From contig NZ_KB905141.1 of assembly GCF_000378225.1 (NCBI RefSeq), positions 1,069,326 through 1,133,325 on the forward strand: DNA of 64,000 nucleotides, written 5' to 3'. The stretch is from Methylophilus methylotrophus DSM 46235 = ATCC 53528. GTDB taxonomy: Bacteria > Pseudomonadota > Gammaproteobacteria > Burkholderiales > Methylophilaceae. Made by a program: the position numbers and the translations under genes. Shown piece after piece: positions 55,010-64,000 of this stretch (position 1 is the stretch's first letter; the number at the start of each line of letters is the position of its first letter). The notes beneath the pieces were generated by a model, which worked only from the letters and a program-made list of their open reading frames with translations, was not told where the DNA came from and did not search any database.

Positions 55010-56760
55010 AAGCATTTGCCGATCTCTACAACCGGCTGGACGCTACCACAAGCAGCAACGCCAAACTGGCTGCGCTGCGTGATTTCTTTTCTGCAGCCGC
55101 CCCCGAAGATGCCGCATGGGCGGTGTATTTCCTGGCCGGTGGGCGGCCACGGCAATTGGTCCCGACCAAATTACTGCGCGAACTGACACTGAGTGTCGCC
55201 GGCCTGCCGGAATGGCTGTTTGAAGAAAGCTACCATGCCGTGGGCGACCTGGCGGAAACCATGGCGCTGCTGCTGCCTGAATCTTCCCATACCTCGGACG
55301 AAGGGCTGGCAACATGGGTAGAACACAAATTATTACCCTTGCGCGGCCTGGCACCCCAAGTGTTGACGCTGCAACTGATCCCGTTATTGCAGCAGTTGGA
55401 CCAGCGCAGCAAGATGGTGTGTATCAAGCTGATTACCGGCAGTTTCCGCGTCGGGGTTTCCAAACTGCTGGTGACACGTGCCCTGGCTGCCGTGGCAGAC
55501 ATAGATGCCAAACGCATTGCCCAGCGCCTGGTTGGCTACACCGACCTTTCGGCAAGGCCGACTGCTGCGCATTACCAGAAGCTGATCGCAGCGGTCAATC
55601 AAGAGTGTGAAGAACGCAGTGAAGGCCAGCCCTACCCGTTTTTCCTGGCGCATCCTTTGCAATTGCCGACTGACGAGTTTGCAGCAGCGATTGGCAGCCC
55701 TGAGCAATGGCAGGTGGAATGGAAATGGGATGGCATACGCGCCCAGCTGGTCAAACGCGACGGTCAGCTGTGGGTATGGTCACGTGGCGAAGAACTGGTG
55801 ACCGACCATTTTCCCGAATTACAGGTGCTGGCTAGCCAACTGCCGGATGGCACGGTAATTGATGGCGAACTGGTGGTGTGGAAACATGCGCCTGCGCCGG
55901 GGACTGAAGTTGATCCTGAACAGATCAAACATCAGACCAATGTCCAATCCCAAGCCTCCCAAAGCCAGGGGCAAGTCCAACCGTTTGCCTTGCTACAACA
56001 ACGCATAGGCCGCAAAACCTTAAACGCTAAAATCCTGGAAAACCTGCCCGTCGTGATACTGGCTTACGATCTGCTCGAATGGCAGGGCGAAGACTGGCGC
56101 GAACAAGCGCAATCCATCCGGCGCGAACAACTGGAAAAAATCGTAGCGACCTGCATGCAGCCACAGCTGCAAATATCTCCGTTGATCACAGGTGGCAGCT
56201 GGCAGGACCTGGACCGCCAGCGCCAGGCATCGCGTAGCCTGGGTGTGGAAGGCTTTATGCTCAAGCGCAAGGATGCGCGCTACGGCGTCGGCAGAACCAA
56301 GGATGTCGGTGTCTGGTGGAAATGGAAGATTGACCCGTACACGGCCGATGCTGTGCTGATTTATGCCCAGACCGGGCACGGACGCCGCGCCAGCCTGTAT
56401 ACCGACTACACCTTTGCGGTGTGGGATAGCCCTGAGGATAATCCCGACCGCAAACTGGTGCCGTTTGCCAAAGCGTATTCTGGCCTCACCGATGCCGAAA
56501 TGCGTGAGGTGGATGCAATTATCCGCAAAACCACGGTTGAGAAATTTGGTCCGGTACGCAGCGTCACGCCGACCATGGTGTTTGAGTTAGGCTTTGAAGG
56601 GATTTCTTTAAGCAGCCGCCATAAAAGTGGCATTGCCGTGCGCTTTCCGCGCATGCTGCGCTGGCGGCAGGATAAACCGGTAGCCGAAGCCGATACACTG
56701 CAAACCTTACAGGCATTGTTACCAGAGGCTTCGCGCCCCGACAGCAAGGATGCGGCTTAG
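55006..56760 (+). CDS. ATP-dependent DNA ligase
   Basis: 584 aa. The N-terminal DNA-binding helical domain (about 1-205) precedes a nucleotidyltransferase domain with the adenylated Lys240 in [11 protein letters not shown], then [20 protein letters not shown] and [20 protein letters not shown]. An OB domain (about 480-575) has [32 protein letters not shown] and RFPRM. It seals nicks using ATP in repair. The TTG start overlaps the exonuclease stop (TTGA) and has AAAGG at 7 nt; the methionine-initiated alternatives would truncate the conserved N-terminus. Confidence 0.95.
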   Translation: MKAFADLYNRLDATTSSNAKLAALRDFFSAAAPEDAAWAVYFLAGGRPRQLVPTKLLRELTLSVAGLPEWLFEESYHAVGDLAETMALLLPESSHTSDEGLATWVEHKLLPLRGLAPQVLTLQLIPLLQQLDQRSKMVCIKLITGSFRVGVSKLLVTRALAAVADIDAKRIAQRLVGYTDLSARPTAAHYQKLIAAVNQECEERSEGQPYPFFLAHPLQLPTDEFAAAIGSPEQWQVEWKWDGIRAQLVKRDGQLWVWSRGEELVTDHFPELQVLASQLPDGTVIDGELVVWKHAPAPGTEVDPEQIKHQTNVQSQASQSQGQVQPFALLQQRIGRKTLNAKILENLPVVILAYDLLEWQGEDWREQAQSIRREQLEKIVATCMQPQLQISPLITGGSWQDLDRQRQASRSLGVEGFMLKRKDARYGVGRTKDVGVWWKWKIDPYTADAVLIYAQTGHGRRASLYTDYTFAVWDSPEDNPDRKLVPFAKAYSGLTDAEMREVDAIIRKTTVEKFGPVRSVTPTMVFELGFEGISLSSRHKSGIAVRFPRMLRWRQDKPVAEADTLQTLQALLPEASRPDSKDAA

Positions 56761-56762
56761 CC

Positions 56763-59507
56763 ATGATTTTGCAAACTGCTACAGCGCTAACCCAACCGGA
56801 TGTGGCTGCTGACACAGTAGGCCACAGTGATTTCCCGTTAAGCTGCCAATGGTTTGCTGCCCATCAATGGCAACCTTTCCCGTTCCAGCTGCAGGTCTGG
56901 CAGGCGGTGACGCATGGCCAGTCCGGCATGCTGCATGCGACCACCGGTGCCGGTAAAACCTATGCCGTATGGATGGCAGCGATTGAGCGCTTTGCTTTAA
57001 AAAAAACAGGTAAATCGGATCCTGAAAAAGCGCCAAAATCAGCCAGGCGCAAAGCCATCACGCAACCGCTGACGGTGTTATGGATCACCCCCATGCGTGC
57101 CCTGGCCGCAGATACCGAGCGCGCACTCATCGCCCCGGTTGAGGCGTTAAATTTGGACTGGAGTATCGGGCTACGCACCGGCGATACCAATAGTGCCGAG
57201 CGTTCGCGACAATCCAAACGCCTGCCGACCGCGCTGATTACCACGCCGGAAAGCTTGACGTTGCTCTTGACCAGACAAGACGCCGCCGAAACTTTCGACA
57301 GCCTGAAAATGGTCGTCGTTGATGAATGGCACGAGCTGATCGGCAACAAACGCGGCGTGCAGCTGCAACTGGCGCTCGCACGGCTGCGGCGCTGGCAGCC
57401 CCAGCTGATCACGTGGGGCTTGTCGGCGACGCTGGGAAATTTGCAGCATGCCATGGACGTGCTGATCCCCAATGCGTCCAATGCGTTACTGGTACAGGGC
57501 AAACTGGCAAAAAATCTCATCATAGATACCCTGTTACCGCCTGGCATAGAACGCTTCCCATGGGCCGGCCACCTGGGTTTGCGCATGCTGCCGCAAGTGG
57601 TGGAGGAAATCGAATCCAGCCCCAACAGCCTGATTTTCACCAACACCCGTTCGCAATGCGAAATCTGGTACCAGGCCCTGCTGGAAGCCCGGCCTGACTG
57701 GGCGGGATTGATCGCTCTGCATCACGGCTCGCTGGACAGGAATGTCCGTGAATGGGTAGAAAATGGCCTGAAAGAAGGCACGCTAAAAGCGGTTGTCTGC
57801 ACCTCTAGCCTGGACCTCGGAGTCGACTTTTTGCCGGTGGAACGCGTATTGCAGATAGGTTCGCCTAAAGGCGTTGCACGTCTGATGCAACGTGCGGGCC
57901 GTTCCGGCCATGCGCCTGGCCGCGCTTCCCGGCTGACGGTCGTGCCCACGCACAGCCTGGAACTGATTGAATCAGTGGCTGCGCAGGATGCGATTGCCGC
58001 ACGCAATGTCGAACCGCGCGAATCACCGCAAAAACCGCTGGATGTATTAGTACAGCATTTGGTAACAATCGCCTTAGGTGGAGGATTTTCTGCGGACGAC
58101 TTGCTGGCAGAAGTACGCAGCTGTTATGCCTACCGACAGTTAACCGATGACGAGTGGCACTGGGCGCTGGCGTTTGTACGACATGGCGGCGAATCACTGA
58201 CCGCCTATCCGGATTACCGTCGTGCGATTCCTGATGAACACGGTGTGTGGCATGTGCCGGATGCACACCTGGCACGACGCCACCGTATGAGCGTAGGTAC
58301 CATCGTCAGCGATGCCAGCATGCTGGTGAAATTCTGGGCCAAGGGTGCATCGGGTAAAAGCTTGGGTTCGGTAGAAGAAAACTTTATCGCACGACTCAAA
58401 CCCGGTGATCACTTTTTATTTGGCGGACGCCTGCTAGAGCTGGTACGTGTGCATGAAATGACCGCATTTGTGCGTAAAGCCACTGGCAAAAAAGCGGCTG
58501 TCCCGCGCTGGAATGGTGGCCGTTTGCCGCTTTCTACCGAGCTCGCCAATGCCATGGTCGCACGCATGGACTCGGCTGCACACGGACATTTTGACGGCCC
58601 GGAAATGCATATGATCAAACCGCTCTTACAGGTGCAGAGCGATTGGTCTGCACTTCCCACGAACAGCAACCTGCTGGCAGAGTGCATGCAATCGCGTGAA
58701 GGCTGGCATCTGTTTCTCTACCCTTATGCCGGGCGTAGTGTGCATCTGGGCCTGGCCAGCTTGATTGCGTGGCGTGCAGGCAAGCATCAGCCTAATACCT
58801 TTTCCATCGCTGTGAACGACTATGGGCTTGAACTGCTTTCTGCCACACCGGTGGATTGGGAAACGATGTTCAAACAGGATATTTTCAGCACCGACCACCT
58901 GCTAATTGATGTGATCGGCAGCCTGAATGCCGGTGAGTTGGCACAAAGACGCTTTAGGGAAATCGCGCGGATTTCAGGGCTGGTGTTTGCCGGATTTCCC
59001 GGTGCGCACAAAAGTGCACGTCAAGTGCAAGCATCCTCCAGCCTGTTTTTTGATGTGTTCCGTAAATATGACCCCAACAATTTACTGCTAAGCCAAGCGC
59101 AGCAAGAAGTGCTGCAACAGGAGCTTGAAATTGATCGATTATCAACCACTTTGCAACATCTGCAAAGCAAGCAATTACAACTGATGCACATCAAAAGGCC
59201 GACGCCATTTGCTTTCCCATTACTGGTAGAACGCTTTCGCGAGAGCAGTAGTTCTGAAAAGCTCGCCGACCGCATTGCGCGCATGGTGGCAGATCTGGAA
59301 AAAGCGGCAGGCGGCGGTGCTTATATGCCACAAGAAAGCGTGACTCAACAGGCGAAATTCAATATGCAGGAAAAAGTATATAAAAAGCGGGAACGTGTTC
59401 GTAAAACGGGCTTACCCAGCGGGGTTGCGCATAGCGACAGTTCACAAGAAAATACAACACCCCGGCGCACCAGAATCATTCCGCCCAAACCACGTCACGG
59501 ATTTTAA
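56763..59507 (+). CDS. Lhr-like ligase-associated DEAD/H-box DNA helicase
   Basis: 914 aa. Motif I is [12 protein letters not shown], motif Ia [10 protein letters not shown], motif [17 protein letters not shown], motif [11 protein letters not shown], and the C-terminal helicase domain has [14 protein letters not shown] and [15 protein letters not shown] winged-helix and Lhr C-terminal region (about 440-800) follows, then a basic tail. Lhr-family helicases are ATP-driven 3'-5' translocases linked to DNA repair. It starts 2 bases after the ligase stop, so it is co-transcribed. The length is typical of the ligase-associated Lhr-Core subgroup. Confidence 0.94.
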   Translation: MILQTATALTQPDVAADTVGHSDFPLSCQWFAAHQWQPFPFQLQVWQAVTHGQSGMLHATTGAGKTYAVWMAAIERFALKKTGKSDPEKAPKSARRKAITQPLTVLWITPMRALAADTERALIAPVEALNLDWSIGLRTGDTNSAERSRQSKRLPTALITTPESLTLLLTRQDAAETFDSLKMVVVDEWHELIGNKRGVQLQLALARLRRWQPQLITWGLSATLGNLQHAMDVLIPNASNALLVQGKLAKNLIIDTLLPPGIERFPWAGHLGLRMLPQVVEEIESSPNSLIFTNTRSQCEIWYQALLEARPDWAGLIALHHGSLDRNVREWVENGLKEGTLKAVVCTSSLDLGVDFLPVERVLQIGSPKGVARLMQRAGRSGHAPGRASRLTVVPTHSLELIESVAAQDAIAARNVEPRESPQKPLDVLVQHLVTIALGGGFSADDLLAEVRSCYAYRQLTDDEWHWALAFVRHGGESLTAYPDYRRAIPDEHGVWHVPDAHLARRHRMSVGTIVSDASMLVKFWAKGASGKSLGSVEENFIARLKPGDHFLFGGRLLELVRVHEMTAFVRKATGKKAAVPRWNGGRLPLSTELANAMVARMDSAAHGHFDGPEMHMIKPLLQVQSDWSALPTNSNLLAECMQSREGWHLFLYPYAGRSVHLGLASLIAWRAGKHQPNTFSIAVNDYGLELLSATPVDWETMFKQDIFSTDHLLIDVIGSLNAGELAQRRFREIARISGLVFAGFPGAHKSARQVQASSSLFFDVFRKYDPNNLLLSQAQQEVLQQELEIDRLSTTLQHLQSKQLQLMHIKRPTPFAFPLLVERFRESSSSEKLADRIARMVADLEKAAGGGAYMPQESVTQQAKFNMQEKVYKKRERVRKTGLPSGVAHSDSSQENTTPRRTRIIPPKPRHGF

Positions 59508-59580
59508 TGAACCTGCGTATTGATTTGGCCGCTACGTACCACAATCATAAAAAGTAGTCGTAAGCTCGATATATAGCGTC

Positions 59581-60252
59581 ATGAACTCCGAACAAAAACT
59601 CACCATTCAGTCGCAGGATCTTCTGTTATTAGCCGACAAAGCGATCTACTGGCCAGAACAACGTACACTATTGATTGCAGATGCGCACTTCGGCAAAGCG
59701 GCTACTTACAGAGCCTTGGGCCAGCCCGTCCCCCAAGGGACCACCAGCCACAATTTGCAACGTCTCAATGCCTTATTATCTAACTACCCGACAGAACAAA
59801 TGATTTTTTTAGGCGACTTTTTACACGCTCCCAAGTCTCATGCACCTGCCACCCTCGCCGCATTAGGTCACTGGCGAGCGCGTCACACTCAGCTGCACTG
59901 CATTCTGGTGCGCGGCAATCATGACAAACATGCAGGCGACCCACCAGTCAATTTAAACATCAAAACAGTAGATGAGCCTTATCTGATTGGCAACTTTGCC
60001 TTGCAACACATGCCCACACCCCACCCCACTCACCATGTCCTAGCTGGCCATATTCATCCAGCTTTTCGCTTGCAAGGAAAAGGCAGGCAACGCCTGGTGT
60101 TACCGTGTTTTCACCACCAGAACAATATGACCCTGCTCCCTTCATTTGGCGATTTTACCGGTGGCTGTGTCATAGAGCATACACCAGGCTCTTTTATATA
60201 CGTTACTAACGGTGAATATATCTGGCCTATCACGGCCTTATCGTTGAGATAA
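59581..60252 (+). CDS. pdeM: ligase-associated DNA damage response endonuclease PdeM
   Basis: 223 aa, a calcineurin-like metallophosphoesterase with DAHFGK, LGDFLHAPKSH, VRGNHDKH and AGHIHPAF metal-binding motifs in the standard order. PdeM proteins accompany Lhr helicase and ATP-dependent ligase and act as single-strand endonucleases in repair. It completes the four-gene cassette after a 73-base gap with no terminator visible. The length matches the family (about 210-230 aa). Confidence 0.93.
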   Translation: MNSEQKLTIQSQDLLLLADKAIYWPEQRTLLIADAHFGKAATYRALGQPVPQGTTSHNLQRLNALLSNYPTEQMIFLGDFLHAPKSHAPATLAALGHWRARHTQLHCILVRGNHDKHAGDPPVNLNIKTVDEPYLIGNFALQHMPTPHPTHHVLAGHIHPAFRLQGKGRQRLVLPCFHHQNNMTLLPSFGDFTGGCVIEHTPGSFIYVTNGEYIWPITALSLR

Positions 60253-60590
60253 GGCAACTGTTCAACCACTCATTTAATTTAAACTCATATGTCTGCCTTC
60301 TACAATTTAACCAAAAAATAACAAATTTGGTCTAATGCTTTCCTGCCTGACATTTATGAATATATTTGAGAATGGGACTCTAGAGTTGAATTAAAAAATC
60401 TCAAGTTGAATTACAAACGACAACACCACAACACAAATCCTTAAAAATTTTGCGTGTTTGCTCTTGAAATCAAAAAATCCCACCCCAATTAGCAATCAAG
60501 GTGCGTGAGTGCTAAAATGCGTACCGCTTTTATTGTTTTAGTTTTAACGTTATCCCTATAACACTTTAGGAAACCTCCAAGGAGAATCTA
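60253..60590 (+). promoter_or_regulatory. groESL promoter region
   Basis: 338 non-coding bases upstream of groES, A/T-rich in the first 230. It contains the CIRCE operator at 60489-60515 and a Shine-Dalgarno AAGGAGA 7 bases before the groES ATG. Apart from CIRCE I see no further operator. The pdeM transcript must end somewhere here, but no clear terminator is visible. Confidence 0.6.
60489..60515 (+). promoter_or_regulatory. CIRCE operator (HrcA binding site)
   Basis: TTAGCAATC-N9-GAGTGCTAA. The second arm matches the CIRCE consensus perfectly and the first differs by one base (consensus TTAGCACTC); the 9-base spacer is exact. This predicts repression of groESL by HrcA in addition to any sigma-32 control. 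Confidence 0.93.
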
Positions 60591-60878
60591 ATGAACATTC
60601 GTCCGTTGCACGACCGTGTAATTGTTAAACGCGCTGCTGAAGAGCGCACCACTGCTTCTGGCATTGTGATCCCTGACAGTGCGACTGAGAAACCAGATCA
60701 AGGTGTGGTTCAGGCAGTTGGCAATGGCAAAAAAGATGAAAACGGCAAAGCAATTGCCTTGGACGTGAAAGTCGGCGACAAGGTATTGTTCGGCAAATAC
60801 TCCGGTCAAACAGTGAAAGTCAACGGCGAAGAGCTGTTGGTGATGCGCGAAGAAGACATTATGGCGATTGTTGAGTAA
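60591..60878 (+). CDS. groES: GroES co-chaperonin
   Basis: 95 aa, full length. It starts [20 protein letters not shown] and has the mobile loop ([19 protein letters not shown]) and the terminal EEDIMAIVE. The heptameric lid closes the GroEL chamber. It is preceded by AAGGAGA and CIRCE and followed by groEL after 46 bases. Confidence 0.98.
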   Translation: MNIRPLHDRVIVKRAAEERTTASGIVIPDSATEKPDQGVVQAVGNGKKDENGKAIALDVKVGDKVLFGKYSGQTVKVNGEELLVMREEDIMAIVE

Positions 60879-60924
60879 CTCACTCGCAACTGATCCCACA
60901 CATTTGAAATTTAGGAGAATTTAA

Positions 60925-62562
<1,638 letters not shown>

Positions 62563-62670
62563 TTTCAACGTCGCTAAAGCGGGGATTGCTGCGTTGCTTT
62601 ATCCTTGCCGTACTTAATTGTACTGTCTGCGGATAAAGCGCCTTGCACTCCCCGCTTTATCTTGTTGAAA
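62563..62670. repeat. dispersed imperfect palindrome, copy 2
   Basis: 108 bp starting at the base after the groEL stop. The outer arms TTTCAAC...TAAAGCGGGGA (62563-62585) and TCCCCGCTTTA...GTTGAAA (62649-62670) pair, as do the inner arms GCTTTATCC and GGATAAAGC, around GTAC-6nt-GTAC. It shares CTGCGTTGC (62589-62597) and GCGCCTTGCACT (62638-62649) with copy 1 at 14586-14702. Confidence 0.75.
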
Positions 62671-62690
62671 TGCGCTCATTAGCATCTCAT

Positions 62691-62726
62691 ATAAAACAAA
62701 ACCCGCTTTGGCGGGTTTTGTTTTAT
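62691..62726 (+). terminator. Rho-independent terminator after groEL
   Basis: ATAAAACAAAACCCGC pairs with GCGGGTTTTGTTTTAT around a short TTTG loop; the T-rich right arm completes a strong terminator. The symmetry allows function in both directions. It lies about 130 bases after groEL, beyond the palindromic repeat. Confidence 0.92.
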
Positions 62727-62801
62727 CTGGCGTTCTCGGCCATAATGACGGATTGCGCCATTTAAACGCAATCTATTCAAATTACGAAAGAACTTACCAT
62801 T

Positions 62802-63428
62802 ATGGCAAATCAGTTAGATACTTTAATCCAGCGCTTGAGTTATATCGTTGGTGAAAACATGGCGCACCAGCTTAGAAACGACGGCCTGGATATTGATCCA
62901 ACGGCGTTGGCGCTGGCGATTTCCGATGTGATGTCAGGCACCCCTTCACGTTTATCTGATGCTGATAAACGCAGTACGATCGAAGAGGTACAAAAATATA
63001 GCCAGGAAAAACAGCGCGCCGCCCATGCTGAAAAATCAGCTAAAAACCAGGCTGAAGGCGCCGCGTACCTGGCAGAGAATGCTAAAAAAGAAGGGGTGAG
63101 CACGACAGCAAGTGGCTTGCAGTACAAGCAACTGGTGGCAGGCAATGGGGCCAAACCCACCACTCAAGACCGCGTTAAAGTCCATTACCACGGCACCCTG
63201 ACAGACGGTACCGTGTTTGACAGTTCTTACGAGCGTGGCGAGCCTATCGTGTTCCCGGTAACAGGCGTGATTGCAGGCTGGGTAGAAGGCTTACAGTTGA
63301 TGAATGTAGGCAGCAAATTTGAATTGACCATTCCATCCAACCTGGCTTACGGCGTGAATGGCAGCGGTCCGGTGATTGGCCCGGATGCCACCCTGGTGTT
63401 TCAAGTTGAGTTATTGGCGATTGAATAA
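62802..63428 (+). CDS. FKBP-type peptidyl-prolyl cis-trans isomerase (FklB/FkpA-like)
   Basis: 208 aa. The N-terminal helical dimerisation domain (about 1-95, YIVGENMAHQLRNDGLDIDP, charged coiled part SQEKQRAAHAEKSA) precedes an FKBP domain (about 105-208, VKVHYHGTLTDGTVFDSSYE, PVTGVIAGWVEGLQLM, GSKFELTIPSNLAYGV). There is no signal peptide, so it is probably cytoplasmic like FklB. It catalyses prolyl isomerisation and may act as a chaperone. It is monocistronic, between two terminators. Confidence 0.94.
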   Translation: MANQLDTLIQRLSYIVGENMAHQLRNDGLDIDPTALALAISDVMSGTPSRLSDADKRSTIEEVQKYSQEKQRAAHAEKSAKNQAEGAAYLAENAKKEGVSTTASGLQYKQLVAGNGAKPTTQDRVKVHYHGTLTDGTVFDSSYERGEPIVFPVTGVIAGWVEGLQLMNVGSKFELTIPSNLAYGVNGSGPVIGPDATLVFQVELLAIE

Positions 63429-63455
63429 GGCTGAAACTCTATTCAGCAATACCAA

Positions 63456-63483
63456 TAAAAACCCGCTTCGGCGGGTTTCTTGT
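63456..63483. terminator. shared convergent Rho-independent terminator
   Basis: AAAACCCGC-TTCG-GCGGGTTT with A-rich left and T-rich right flanks. It serves the FKBP gene on the plus strand and, with TTTTTATTGG in the reverse direction, the SdiA-regulated-family gene on the minus strand. Confidence 0.9.
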
Positions 63484-63486
63484 TAT

Positions 63487-64000
63487 TTAAACTGGTCGCT
63501 TGGACTGCGGCTTGAACACATAAAAGAGGTTGGGCTCGCTGACGACGTAAATATTTCCTGCGTCATCCAAAGTGACGCCTTCAGGTTGCGGTATGCTCTT
63601 ATGCAGTCCATGAAACCCTTGCCACAACGCCAGCGACCCCATAGGCTGGCCTGATTCGTCAAACTGCTTTAGCAGTTTTGATTCGTCACTGAGCAGAAAC
63701 AGGTGCCCTGACTGTGCGTGGTGCGACACTTCTGACAAGTCACGCAGCACCCATTTGATCGCCTGATCATACTGAGGCATGCGTTCAACCACGACCCTAT
63801 TCAGCTGCGCTTGATCCGGATGATACAGGCCACTGACTGAAATAACGTATTTTGGATCCCGCTCTTTGACGACAATCAGGCGATGATGCAAGCTATCCCA
63901 GGACACGCCTTCAAAATTCTTATTTCCCCGTTCGTTCAGCCCCAAGCGAAATAATTTGGCATTGTTGATCGACACTTCCCTCGTTTCCGGGCCAAGCTGC
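63487..64000 (-). CDS. SdiA-regulated-family protein, C-terminal part
   Basis: The frame is open to the right edge, so the N-terminus lies outside; about 170 residues are visible. It has the YncE/SdiA-regulated beta-propeller character (FEGVSWDSLHHRLIVVKERD, LRDLSEVSHHAQSGHLFLLS, QPEGVTLDDAGNIYVVSEPN, LFYVFKP). A GTG at 63975 (VSINN) is not the real start, because in-frame codons (GPETRE) continue upstream. Proteins of this family are usually exported; function is unknown. It converges on the FKBP gene. Confidence 0.85.
   Translation of the reverse strand, partial: QLGPETREVSINNAKLFRLGLNERGNKNFEGVSWDSLHHRLIVVKERDPKYVISVSGLYHPDQAQLNRVVVERMPQYDQAIKWVLRDLSEVSHHAQSGHLFLLSDESKLLKQFDESGQPMGSLALWQGFHGLHKSIPQPEGVTLDDAGNIYVVSEPNLFYVFKPQSKRPV

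Overview
The window reads as chromosomal DNA of a Gram-negative bacterium, most likely a betaproteobacterium (possibly Methylophilaceae; that rank is a guess from gene families and gene order, and no taxonomic marker is present). The evidence is outer-membrane machinery (TonB receptors, TolC, a secretin), GroESL under a CIRCE operator, and a CheA/CheW/CheR/CheD/CheB operon containing a STAS protein and a soluble MCP that carries a CheZ-like motif. No tRNA, rRNA, CRISPR array or insertion sequence was seen.

Region 1 (1-28160, all on the minus strand) is the most remarkable part. In transcription order it holds an ECF sigma factor and FecR regulator, a 1172-aa TonB-dependent receptor with an STN signalling domain, a 313-aa Sec-exported orphan protein, and a 722-aa RTX protein. 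These are followed by a type I secretion system with two ABC transporters, an HlyD adaptor and a TolC channel. Next comes a type II secretion system of eleven genes: GspG, F, E, a split GspL, a PilO/GspM-like and a GspC-like protein, a secretin lipoprotein and three more pseudopilins. The block ends with ExbB-ExbD-TonB, a terminator, and a second sigma/FecR pair leading into a receptor gene cut by the window edge. The layout recalls hemophore systems (receptor, secreted ligand binder, T1SS, dedicated TonB and ECF regulation), with a complete T2SS core added. I propose one nutrient or metal acquisition system in which the receptor senses its ligand, the RTX protein and possibly the 313-aa protein reach the surface by T1SS and T2SS, and the local Ton complex energises uptake.

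Region 2 (28161-38952) is signal transduction: two paralogous membrane GGDEF-EAL proteins, a REC-EAL protein with a degenerate phosphotransfer lysine and EAL loop, a REC-HD-GYP protein, a DivK-like receiver and a large CHASE3-PAS-GAF hybrid kinase. It looks like a cyclic-di-GMP control cluster.

Region 3 (39214-43407) has a MocR/PdxR-type regulator and a small winged-helix protein that overlaps an FdhF/YdeP-type molybdopterin oxidoreductase gene.

Region 4 (43693-53384) is one chemotaxis operon on the minus strand: CheZ-like MCP, CheY, STAS, CheA, MCP, CheW, a decayed second CheW fragment, CheR, CheD, CheB and a DUF2490 protein. Its CheA has two tandem 24-residue repeats resembling MshEN c-di-GMP-binding motifs, which could couple chemotaxis to region 2.

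Region 5 (53933-64000) is mainly on the plus strand: the four-gene ligase-associated DNA repair cassette (exonuclease, ATP-dependent ligase, Lhr-like helicase, PdeM), then groES-groEL, an FKBP prolyl isomerase, and an SdiA-regulated-family gene running in from the right edge on the minus strand. Two copies of an approximately 110-bp imperfect palindrome (14586-14702 and 62563-62670) are the only dispersed repeats found.
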